A stretch of DNA of 64,000 nucleotides from Terriglobales bacterium (lineage in GTDB: Bacteria > Acidobacteriota > Terriglobia > Terriglobales > Acidobacteriaceae). The translations under genes were made by a program, and so were the position numbers. This document shows, piece by piece, positions 54,958 to 62,711 of the stretch. The stretch covers positions 372,001-436,000 of the forward strand of contig DASRFG010000023.1 in assembly GCA_035651655.1 (NCBI GenBank). Direction: 5' to 3'. The notes below the pieces were generated by a model. The model did not search any database, was not told the origin of the DNA, and saw nothing but the letters and a program-made list of their open reading frames with translations. The stretch's first letter is position 1. Each line of letters begins with the position of its first letter.

Positions 54958-55989
54958 ATGTCCTTCGAGGATAGGTACTCGCGTCAAATCCTCTTCCAGG
55001 GCATTGGCGCGGAAGGCCAACGCCAACTGGCAGCCTCCCGGGTCGTCATCGTGGGCTGCGGAGCAACTGGCTCCGCGGTGGCGGCGCTATTGGCGCGTTC
55101 TGGGGTGGGCACGCTCCGCATCATTGACCGCGACTATGTAGAACCCAGCAACCTGCAGCGCCAGACCTTGTTCGATGAATCCGATGCGGCTGATTCCCTG
55201 CCTAAGGCCACGGCAGCAGCCAGAAAAATTAGCGGTTTCAATTCGCAGATCGTCGTCGAGCCGCAGGTTGCTGACCTCACTCCCAGCAACATCGAGACCT
55301 TGCTCTCCGCCATGCATCTGGTCCTCGATGGCACGGACAACTTCGAAACCCGGTACCTGATCAATGACTTTGCCGTCAAGGCCGGTCTCCCGTGGATTTA
55401 TGCCGCGGCAGTGGGCAGCTACGGCGCGACCATGAATATTGTGCCGGGTGAAACTGCTTGTCTGGCCTGTGTTTTTCCTGATCCTCCCCAAGGAACGCTT
55501 GAGACCTGCGACACGGCGGGCATTCTGAATACCGTCGTGAACATGGTGGCTTCGATTCAAGCCACGGAAGCCCTGAAGCTGTTACTTCGGCACAAGAAAC
55601 CGGACGCCCAAAGGACCCTGCGGCGAACTCTCTTGTCATTCGACCTCTGGTCCAATCAGCGCTCAGAAATCGGTGCCGGCCAGCCGGTTCCGGGCTGCCG
55701 CGTCTGCGTTGGCAGAGAGTTCGTCCATCTCGCCGGCGAGCACCGGCCGCATATCACCCTTTGCGGACGTAACTCTGTACAGATTCATGAGCACGAGCGG
55801 GACGTGAATTTTGTCGAAATGAGCGCAAGGCTCACTCCCCATGGGACCGTCCGCCACACCGAGTTTGTCCTGAAATTTTGGCGGGAACCCTATGAAATGA
55901 CGCTCTTTCGGGATGGCCGGGCCATCATCAAGGGAACCACGGACACCAAAGTAGCCAGAAGTTTATATGCCCGCTTTGTAGGAACTTAG
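54958..55989 (+). CDS. ThiF/MoeB-family E1-like adenylyltransferase
   Basis: A 343-residue enzyme. RYSRQILFQGIGAEGQRQL opens the fold; the nucleotide site is IVGCGATGSA (31-40), with IIDRDYVEPSNLQRQTLF next. Two CxxC pairs, CLAC and CRVC, form the zinc site, and CDTAGIL holds the possible thioester Cys. Residues about 255-343 form an extra C-terminal domain known from ThiF/MoeB proteins of several phyla. It adenylates the C-terminus of a ubiquitin-like sulfur carrier such as ThiS or MoaD for thiamine or molybdopterin synthesis. No carrier gene is near, so the pathway cannot be decided. ATG is preceded by GGGAG. Confidence 0.9.
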   Translation: MSFEDRYSRQILFQGIGAEGQRQLAASRVVIVGCGATGSAVAALLARSGVGTLRIIDRDYVEPSNLQRQTLFDESDAADSLPKATAAARKISGFNSQIVVEPQVADLTPSNIETLLSAMHLVLDGTDNFETRYLINDFAVKAGLPWIYAAAVGSYGATMNIVPGETACLACVFPDPPQGTLETCDTAGILNTVVNMVASIQATEALKLLLRHKKPDAQRTLRRTLLSFDLWSNQRSEIGAGQPVPGCRVCVGREFVHLAGEHRPHITLCGRNSVQIHEHERDVNFVEMSARLTPHGTVRHTEFVLKFWREPYEMTLFRDGRAIIKGTTDTKVARSLYARFVGT

Positions 55990-56052
55990 CTGACTTTTGG
56001 CATCTATTGGTTTAAGATTCGCGTCGCAACGAAAGTGGGTTAGGAGGAGAGT

Positions 56053-56664
56053 ATGCGTGGCAAGGCTCTGGGTAGGGTTCTGACAGTTTCACTAGTGGGA
56101 ATATTGCAGCTTATTCTGTTGAGTCTCTTTTTGAGTGCGCTTTCTGAAACTCCGGCGCAAGCCCAAACCTGGGTCTCCAATACCGGCTTTGCCAGTAATC
56201 GCATGATCTGGAACATGCCTAATGCACCCCTGATTGGCACGCCCGTAGTGGATTGGGCAACCCCGGCTTCGCCTTCTCCGGCAGGCGCCACGAGCGCGAC
56301 GCCGGGCTTGGCCGTAGGGGCGAGCAACGCTACCGTCGTTGACCTCGGCGTGGTGAGCACCGCTATCATGACGCCACCCGTAACGCTGCCGGTTTCGGTG
56401 GCAGGCGTGCCTGCGGTAGGCACGGTGGAAAATACGTCAAGCGCGCCAGAAGGGCAGACATTGGCGCAAGCGAGAGGTCCCGCCCTTGACTTTGGGATTG
56501 GAAGCTTTAACGACGCCTACAACTTCCCGTCGTTGAACGGCCGCAGCCTCGCTGAGGTGGCGAGAGAGATTCGCCAGGAGGTGAAACAGCATCCCGCCCA
56601 CAAGGTCTACACCAACGACGACATCGCACGACTGAAGCAGCCCACGAACGCCATGAATCGCTAA
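56053..56664 (+). CDS. Unknown secreted protein, Ala/Pro/Thr-rich
   Basis: A 203-residue protein with a strong GGAGG site and a signal peptide ending AQAQ (hydrophobic stretch RVLTVSLVGILQLILLSLFL). Residues about 60-140 are low-complexity, rich in Ala, Val, Pro, Ser and Thr. The last 65 residues look folded: ALDFGIGSFNDAYNFPSLNG, SLAEVAREIRQEVKQHPAH, then VYTNDDIARL. I recognise no family. The helical end with KVYTNDDI-type text resembles the tail of other uncharacterised proteins of this kind of bacterium, but this is only an impression. No partner gene is evident. Confidence 0.72.
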   Translation: MRGKALGRVLTVSLVGILQLILLSLFLSALSETPAQAQTWVSNTGFASNRMIWNMPNAPLIGTPVVDWATPASPSPAGATSATPGLAVGASNATVVDLGVVSTAIMTPPVTLPVSVAGVPAVGTVENTSSAPEGQTLAQARGPALDFGIGSFNDAYNFPSLNGRSLAEVAREIRQEVKQHPAHKVYTNDDIARLKQPTNAMNR

Positions 56665-56793
56665 GACTCTTAGCTCGAGAGGGCGCGGCTTGGCGCTGCG
56701 CCCCACTCACGTTTCCACAGAAGACAAACCGGCCGCCATTCTTTTCCTGCTAAACTCTCCGCGAGCCAGAATGTTCCCCACGAGAACAGAAAT

Positions 56794-58239
56794 TTGAAAT
56801 CGCCAGCCACCCCTCCAGACGTGAAGTCACAATTACGTCGGGAGATGGGACTCTGGGACGTCTTGCTGTTTAACATCGCCGGCGTGCTCGGGCCGAGGTG
56901 GATCGCCGCCGCAGCCCACAACGGGACCTCCTCAGTAAGCCTGTGGATGCTGGCGGCGCTGCTGTTTTTTGTTCCAACTGCATTCATCATCGTAGAGCTT
57001 TCGACCCGCTATCCGCACGAAGGTGGAATCTACGTCTGGACCAAAGAGGCATTTGGAGATTTTCACGGCTTTGTATCCGGTTGGTGCTACTGGATCTACA
57101 CCTTCTTCTATTTTCCGGGACTGCTGCTGGCCAGCGTAGCCATGTCCGTCTACATCGGCGGTCCCAAATATGCCTGGCTGGCGGACAATCGCGCTTACGA
57201 AGTCGGCGCGTCTTTTGGCTTGCTTTCAATTGCGGTGGTCCTCAACCTGATTGGCCTTAACATTGGCAAGTGGCTGCAGAACGCTGGCGGCGTGGGTACT
57301 TATGTTCCGCTGGTGATGCTGGTCTGCGTGGCGGCTGTCTTAGCCTCGCGATTCGGCTCGGTGACTCACTTCACCTGGCACAACGTGCTTCCTCACTGGG
57401 ATTGGGATACGGTGGGATTCTGGTCACAGATGGCATTCGCATTCAGCGGTATGGAGCTGGTTTGCTCCATGACCGAGGAAATCAAGAATCCACAGCGCAC
57501 TCTGCCGCGCGCCACGCTTGGCTCAGGGGCGGCGATCGCCACCATCTACATTGTGGCCACCATCGCGGTGCTCACCATTGTGCCGGCAAACGAAGTTAAT
57601 GTTCAGAACGGCGTCTTCCAGGCGGTCGGCCGGGGTTCTGCGTTACTGGGCGTCGCCGCCTTGGGCATGATCGCTGCCATGCTGGTGAGCCTGGGCAATG
57701 CCGGAGGCGTAGGCGCAACCGTGGCAGGAATTTCGCGCATTCCATTTGTGGTTGGCATTGATTGCTATTTGCCCAAAGCTTTCGGGAAAATCCATCCCCG
57801 CTGGCGCACACCCTATGTTGCCATTCTTGCGCAAGGATTAATTTCGGGCGCGATCCTGCTGGTATCGCAAATCTCGGAAAGCATTCGCGGCGCTTATCTG
57901 GTGCTGGTGAATGCGACCATTATCATTAATTTTATTCCGTTCCTCTATATGTACACGGCTGCCATCCGGCTGGCCTACCGTCCTGACCGGAAGACCAACA
58001 CCGGCGCGGTACTCATCCCCGGCGGAAAACTGGGGGTTTGGGTCGCGGGCGTATTGGGTTTCGCAGTGACCGCGCTCTCCATTGTGCTTTCTCTGATCCC
58101 CACACTGGATGTTAAGGACAAGGTTCTATTCGAGTTCAAAGTGATCGGCGGCAGCGCCGTCGCGATCGGCATTGGATTGCTGCTCTATTGGCGGGGAGCG
58201 AGAAACAAACGGAGGAACTCCACGCTGGGCGTGCGCTGA
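56794..58239 (+). CDS. APC-family amino-acid permease
   Basis: A 481-residue transporter with about 12 helices. MGLWDVLLFNIAGVLGPRWIAAAAHNG is the first APC helix with its unwound Gly segment, FSGMELVCSMTEEIKNPQRTLPRA is the conserved helix 6 region and loop, and GGVGATVAGISRIPFVVGIDCYLPKAFGKIHPRWRTPY is the loop typical of the family. TTG start at 56794; a GTG at 56821 is an alternative. Substrate cannot be told. It converges with the EVE gene five bases away. Confidence 0.9.
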   Translation: MKSPATPPDVKSQLRREMGLWDVLLFNIAGVLGPRWIAAAAHNGTSSVSLWMLAALLFFVPTAFIIVELSTRYPHEGGIYVWTKEAFGDFHGFVSGWCYWIYTFFYFPGLLLASVAMSVYIGGPKYAWLADNRAYEVGASFGLLSIAVVLNLIGLNIGKWLQNAGGVGTYVPLVMLVCVAAVLASRFGSVTHFTWHNVLPHWDWDTVGFWSQMAFAFSGMELVCSMTEEIKNPQRTLPRATLGSGAAIATIYIVATIAVLTIVPANEVNVQNGVFQAVGRGSALLGVAALGMIAAMLVSLGNAGGVGATVAGISRIPFVVGIDCYLPKAFGKIHPRWRTPYVAILAQGLISGAILLVSQISESIRGAYLVLVNATIIINFIPFLYMYTAAIRLAYRPDRKTNTGAVLIPGGKLGVWVAGVLGFAVTALSIVLSLIPTLDVKDKVLFEFKVIGGSAVAIGIGLLLYWRGARNKRRNSTLGVR

Positions 58240-58243
58240 AAAC

Positions 58244-58621
58244 TCAGGAGCGATTCAGAAAGCGGTACTGTGCATCAGTAAGCGGCACCACCGATAATCG
58301 TCCCTGACGCAGGAGCGGTGAGGTTTCAAACAGCTTGTCGGCTTTGATTTCCGCCAATGTGGTCGGCTTGAGTTTCTTCCCTGCTTTGATCGTGACTTGC
58401 GGATTTTTGGGATCGCCGGCGTCCACTTTCACTACCGTAGCTGTCCCGACGGTCTGGCGCTCGTCGCCGGTGTGGTAAATCACCAGCTCTTCTCCCGGGG
58501 TCATCTGGCGCAGGTTCTTTACGGCAACCGGGTTGGTGACGCCGTCCCATATAGTGGTTTTATCGCGCTCAAGATCAGAAAACGAATATACCGAAGCCTC
58601 AGTTTTTAAGAGATATGGCAT
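58244..58621 (-). CDS. EVE-domain protein (PUA-like fold)
   Basis: A 125-residue single-domain protein. MPYLLKTEASVYSFSDLERD, TIWDGVTNPVAVKNLRQM, EELVIYHTGDERQTVGTA and the C-terminal LSVVPLTDAQYRFL fit the EVE domain. EVE proteins bind nucleic acid and some read modified bases, such as 5-methylcytosine derivatives. ATG 58621 is preceded by GGGGA. It lies 15 bases after the esterase gene and is probably co-transcribed with it, which does not suggest a clear shared role. Confidence 0.9.
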   Translation of the reverse strand: MPYLLKTEASVYSFSDLERDKTTIWDGVTNPVAVKNLRQMTPGEELVIYHTGDERQTVGTATVVKVDAGDPKNPQVTIKAGKKLKPTTLAEIKADKLFETSPLLRQGRLSVVPLTDAQYRFLNRS

Positions 58622-58636
58622 CGTGTCCCCATTCAT

Positions 58637-60382
58637 TCACTTGTAGTGCCACGCCGCGGTGTTTTCGCCTTTGGGCGCATGGGTCGCGACGTGGGCTGCC
58701 ATCATGCGCGCCAGTTCTGCGTCAGTCATTGGCTGCCAACCATGTCCTTTCATGGGCCGACCGTATTTGACTGACCCTGCGTAATAAGGATTCCTGGTTG
58801 TTTTGAGGAAGTCCTCCATTCTGTACACAGCCAGATTCAGGTAGTAGTTGTCCATATCGCCCACGTAAATGTGGATCTTACCTACAAGTTGTGGCCCGAT
58901 TTTCGACCAGTTCCGCTCGGTGTAATCGCGCAAATCATAGCCGTGATCACGCATGTAGTCTGCGACACTGTGATCAATTTTCCCAGTCAGCTTATCGAAC
59001 AGCGGTTGCGGATAGCCATCCTGACCTACCGGCCCGTACACCGCCTCCCATGCTTCTAGTTGTTGACCCGAGCGGCCATGGCTGCCGAGCACAGATTCGA
59101 ACTGACTCATCTGCCGTACGGTAGTATCCACCTGCCCTTCTACGCTGCGTTGCAGGGGCCGTTCTGGAATCGGCGGATCGTATCCCGGAGCTAGAAAAGC
59201 GCTGTCATCGCTGTAGATATTCACCAGTTGATAGCGTTGGAAGTCAATTGGATCGGGGTACAGAGTCCAGGTCCCACCGAAAAAATTCGGGTGCAGCACT
59301 TGCAGAGCCAGTGACTCCCATCCTCCGGTAGAGCCTCCGGTAAGCACTCGGGCGTAAGGCTGGCGCGACATCCGGAAGTGATCTTCCAGATAAGGGACCA
59401 ACTCGGTGAGCAGTGCATCACCATATGGCCCATTGTTGGCTGAGTTCACGGCATAGGAATCATCGAAATATGGCGTCGGGTGCTGAAAGGTGACGGCGAT
59501 CATGCGCGGAAAATTGGAGGAGTTCCACTGCTTTCCGAAATCGTAGCCGCTCACCCACTGGGCATTGTTGTGCTCCAGGAATTGACGCAAGCCGCTCTCG
59601 TCCGAGCTTTGTTCCGAGTAGTGGAATGGCGCTTCCAGGCCAAAGTGGCCCTGGATGTAAATCACCGGATAGCGAACGTCAGGATGCGAGTCGTAGCCCT
59701 GGGGGAGAAGCACAGTCGCCCCCATGAAAATCGGTCGCCCCCAGAACTGACTGAGCAACTTGCTCTGAATCTTTACGCGCTTAACTTTTGCCGAGTCCGC
59801 TGGCGCCTCCAGTGGTGGAATTATGTGGTCCGCGCTCAACTTAATGTCGTAACCTTTCGCGGGATCAAGGTGCACTTTTTGTACTTCGCTATAAAAATTC
59901 CCCGGGGAAGTGTTGAACTGCTGGCCTTCCCAGTGGTCCATGTGCGCCCATATGGTGTGACCGTCGGCGCGATGGAATTCCGTGTAAACGTTGATCAGGG
60001 CTTCCACGTAGTAGTCGCCTGGCTCAATCTCGCCCAGGCTTTTGAACGGAAAGCCCAGCGTATTCGGAGTGATTACGGCCGGTTGTCCAGGTTGAAGTTG
60101 CTCGATGTCAGCGCCAAAAAATGGCACGTGGGCGTTCCAATCTCCTACCTGCAAACGCGGCTCGGGGGTCTCCTTTCGCGCCACGATGACGAATACTCTT
60201 CCAGTCACGGGTTTACTGCTGACAGCGGCCGGAAAGGAGATTTCGAACCTTGGTTCTGGATTGGCTTGCGATTGGGCAGCAGAATAGGCGGCAAAGACAG
60301 CTAACCATACAAACAAGGCACCGATAAAGGAGGGGGTAGTCCGGCGCCAGTTTTCAGCTTCTGTGAGTGTGGCTGGAGGCAT
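58637..60382 (-). CDS. Secreted esterase-like alpha/beta hydrolase
   Basis: A 581-residue protein with an N-terminal signal-like helix (PSFIGALFVWLAVFAAYSAAQSQ). Residues about 45-200 form a beta-rich domain (FEISFPAAVSSKPVTGRVFVI). The catalytic part resembles the putative-esterase (esterase D) family: YPVIYIQGHFGLEAPFHY, MIAVTFQHPTPYFDDSYAVNS and the nucleophile elbow TGGSTGGW with Ser351. YVGDMDNYYLN and a His near MKGHGWQPM may complete the triad. Substrate unknown. It lies 39 bases after the flavin reductase gene on the same strand. Confidence 0.82.
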   Translation of the reverse strand: MPPATLTEAENWRRTTPSFIGALFVWLAVFAAYSAAQSQANPEPRFEISFPAAVSSKPVTGRVFVIVARKETPEPRLQVGDWNAHVPFFGADIEQLQPGQPAVITPNTLGFPFKSLGEIEPGDYYVEALINVYTEFHRADGHTIWAHMDHWEGQQFNTSPGNFYSEVQKVHLDPAKGYDIKLSADHIIPPLEAPADSAKVKRVKIQSKLLSQFWGRPIFMGATVLLPQGYDSHPDVRYPVIYIQGHFGLEAPFHYSEQSSDESGLRQFLEHNNAQWVSGYDFGKQWNSSNFPRMIAVTFQHPTPYFDDSYAVNSANNGPYGDALLTELVPYLEDHFRMSRQPYARVLTGGSTGGWESLALQVLHPNFFGGTWTLYPDPIDFQRYQLVNIYSDDSAFLAPGYDPPIPERPLQRSVEGQVDTTVRQMSQFESVLGSHGRSGQQLEAWEAVYGPVGQDGYPQPLFDKLTGKIDHSVADYMRDHGYDLRDYTERNWSKIGPQLVGKIHIYVGDMDNYYLNLAVYRMEDFLKTTRNPYYAGSVKYGRPMKGHGWQPMTDAELARMMAAHVATHAPKGENTAAWHYK

Positions 60383-60421
60383 GGCCGCCGCATTGTACAG
60401 CAGGCAAGTCGGAAGATGCGG

Positions 60422-60901
60422 TTACCCGGCGTATTGCCAGGGTGAGTCAGCCACCGTGAGCGGCCGGACGTCATCCTTGAACCCGGCTTCGACCACTTCC
60501 ATGATGACCATGGCATGGTCGCCCCCGCTATCCACGATCTCGCGGACCTGGCACTCTACATATGCGGGCATGTTCTTCAGAACGGGAGCAGAGGTCTTTC
60601 CTGCGATGAACGTCTCGCCGTTGATGCTGCCGTCGGCGACTTTGGAGGGAGAAAAGAACTTCTGCGCGATTGCTTCCTGGCCGCTGTCCAGCACGTGTAC
60701 CACGGCAACACGGCTCTCCGAGACACATTGAAAAAGGCTGCTATCCTTACGAATTGCGGCCATCAATAGCGGCGGCTTGAAAGATGCCTGCGAGATCCAG
60801 GTGACCGTTCCCGCAGCATAGCGCTGCTTGCCTCCCGATGTCATGATGTACATGCCGTAGGAAAACAAGCGAAGGGCCTTGCGTTTCTTTACTGCATCCA
60901 T
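60422..60901 (-). CDS. Flavin-reductase-like FMN-binding protein
   Basis: A 159-residue split-barrel protein of the flavin reductase domain family. RLFSYGMYIMTSGGKQRYAAGTVTWISQASFKPPLLMAAI is the classic N-terminal stretch of the FMN-binding fold, where short-chain reductases read TxxxDG-type text. SESRVAVVHVLDSGQEAIAQKFF and CQVREIVDSGGDHAMVIMEV follow. It probably passes electrons from NAD(P)H to FMN or acts as a small flavoprotein oxidoreductase. Its ATG abuts the rhodanese TAA with no gap, so the pair is translationally coupled. Confidence 0.88.
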   Translation of the reverse strand: MDAVKKRKALRLFSYGMYIMTSGGKQRYAAGTVTWISQASFKPPLLMAAIRKDSSLFQCVSESRVAVVHVLDSGQEAIAQKFFSPSKVADGSINGETFIAGKTSAPVLKNMPAYVECQVREIVDSGGDHAMVIMEVVEAGFKDDVRPLTVADSPWQYAG

Positions 60902-61342
60902 TTAGCTGCTGCCCGCCTTGTTCAAGTGCTCGTAGCGGTCTTCCGCCCCGCTCTCACGGCTTACCGGAAGACCACGCGGCGACCACCCGGGAAAGGTCAG
61001 CCGCCCGCCCTCGTCGGTCTCACCGCCAAAACCTCCGCGCATATCTACCACATTCTTGAAACCGGCCTCTTGTAGCATCTCGGCGGCTTTTAGAGAGCGT
61101 CCGCCTTTCTGGCAGCCGACAATGAGCTTGGCATCTTTGCCGAAATTCCCTTCCACCACAGCGACGAACTCCGGATTTAACTGCATCCGTCCCATCATCG
61201 GCTCCATCAGCGGAATGTTTTTTGAGCCAGGCACATGGCCGGCATCGAACTCCTGAACCGTACGCACATCCAGGTAAATGTAATCGCGATTGCTATCGAG
61301 TAATTCTTTTGCTTGCTCCGGTGTAATGCGTTTCACAGCCAT
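60902..61342 (-). CDS. Rhodanese-domain protein
   Basis: A 146-residue single rhodanese domain. It has YIYLDVRTVQEFDAGHVPGSKNIPL, the active-site loop VGCQKGGRS with the catalytic Cys, and VVDMRGGFGG. The C-terminal 35 residues (from FPGWSPRGLPVS) are an extension. It transfers sulfane sulfur or reduces it. The GAGG before ATG 61342 decides the start. Its coupling to a flavin reductase suggests a joint sulfur- or redox-related job. Confidence 0.92.
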   Translation of the reverse strand: MAVKRITPEQAKELLDSNRDYIYLDVRTVQEFDAGHVPGSKNIPLMEPMMGRMQLNPEFVAVVEGNFGKDAKLIVGCQKGGRSLKAAEMLQEAGFKNVVDMRGGFGGETDEGGRLTFPGWSPRGLPVSRESGAEDRYEHLNKAGSS

Positions 61343-61482
61343 GTTGCACCTCACCGCTTATGAATCCGTCGTGCCGGTCCCAGTCGCCGCAATGGCAGCT
61401 GTTTGGGCCGCCCTAGAAGCTACACTTCTCACGCCCGCGGGGCAACTCCAGCCCGGTGAGCGCTCCTGCCTGAAGAGTCTCT

Positions 61483-62610
61483 TTAGAAAGAGACGCGTGA
61501 ACCCGCTGGCCGTCGCGGCGCAAAAGGATGAGAAGTGATCTGTTGGTCGAAGCTCGGCTGCCACCTTCCCGGGATGGCTGTCCCACACCCGGGACATGCT
61601 CCTTCGGGCGTCAGATGATATCCCAAAATCAAATAACCATAGCGCTCAATCAACGGCTTGCCGCAGTTGTGACAGCGCGTATTCTCCAGGTCGCCAACCT
61701 CACCGGGGAGATTGCCCGGGTAGATATACCGCAGGCCCGCTTGCCTGCCTATGTCAACCGCCCGCAACAGGTCTTCGGGACGCGTATTTCGGGTATCGGT
61801 CATCTTGTAGTCGGAATGGAATGCGGTCACGTGCCAGGGAATCTGCGGCGAAACCCCTGCCACAAACTCCGTAAGCCGCTTCAATTCGTCGGCGGAGTCA
61901 TTAAATCCTGGGATCAGCAGGGTCACGATCTCCAGCCAAAAGTCCATTTCGTGCAGCCGCCGAATTGTCTCCAGGATCGGCCCAATACGTCCGCCGAGCT
62001 CGTGGTAATGGCGGTCGTCGAAGCTTTTTAGATCAACTTTGTACAGATCCACCCAGGGCCGCAGGTACTCAAGCACCTGCGGGGTGCCGTTTCCGTTGGA
62101 GACGAAGCCTGTCATCAACCCGGCCGAGCGGACTTGTTTAAATATTTCGACGGCCCACTCGGAGGTGATCAGCGGCTCGTTATAGGTGCTGACCACCACC
62201 TTGGCGCCGTGCCTGCGCGCTTCATCCACTAGGGCTTCAGGCGTCACCTGCAGCGGAGCACTGACCGCATTGGGATCGCGCAGCGCCTGCGACGTTACCC
62301 AATTCTGACAGTATCCGCAGTGCAGGTCGCAACCCAGCATGCCAAAGCTATAGGCCAACGCTCCTGGGATGGCATGAAAGAACGGCTTCTTCTCAATCGG
62401 ATCGCACTGCACACAGCCCACATAGCCCCAAGGGACGTACAGTGTCCCACCCCGGTTGAACCTGACTTTGCACACCCCCGGCTGGCCGTCAGGAATTGGG
62501 CAGCAGTGCCCACAGGAGTAGCAGCGCACTCGGTTACGGTCGAGCGTTTCGCACAGCTCGGAGGCCCCCTCGTGCACCTTTTCGTTGACGATTTCCTTGA
62601 GTGTGGCCAT
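61483..62610 (-). CDS. amrS: AmmeMemoRadiSam-type radical SAM enzyme
   Basis: A 375-residue pyruvate-formate-lyase-activator-like radical SAM protein. The cluster motif is C-x3-C-x2-C (Cys94, 98, 101) in GCDLHCGYCQNW. It is preceded by a Cys-rich N-terminal region (CYSCGHCCPIPDGQPGVC) and followed by a second metal region near the C-terminus (CHNC and CPGC). These extra Cys pairs and the text VSTYNEPLITSEWAVEIF mark the AmrS group, usually found with AMMECR1 and Memo proteins. Neither partner is seen in this window. Target unknown. The gap to the rhodanese gene is 140 bases. Confidence 0.88.
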   Translation of the reverse strand: MATLKEIVNEKVHEGASELCETLDRNRVRCYSCGHCCPIPDGQPGVCKVRFNRGGTLYVPWGYVGCVQCDPIEKKPFFHAIPGALAYSFGMLGCDLHCGYCQNWVTSQALRDPNAVSAPLQVTPEALVDEARRHGAKVVVSTYNEPLITSEWAVEIFKQVRSAGLMTGFVSNGNGTPQVLEYLRPWVDLYKVDLKSFDDRHYHELGGRIGPILETIRRLHEMDFWLEIVTLLIPGFNDSADELKRLTEFVAGVSPQIPWHVTAFHSDYKMTDTRNTRPEDLLRAVDIGRQAGLRYIYPGNLPGEVGDLENTRCHNCGKPLIERYGYLILGYHLTPEGACPGCGTAIPGRWQPSFDQQITSHPFAPRRPAGSRVSF

Positions 62611-62711
62611 GGGCAGGACTGGCGATGTCTACATTTTACCGCTTTCGCTGAATGGGAATCGGGTTACGAAGTTGTAATGTGTGGGCCTACGTTACGGCTT
62701 TCCACCGGCGC

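Noticed and set aside
59480-60304. 274-residue plus-strand frame opposite the esterase gene
   Set aside because: No start signal or domain; the esterase is supported by its signal peptide and nucleophile elbow.
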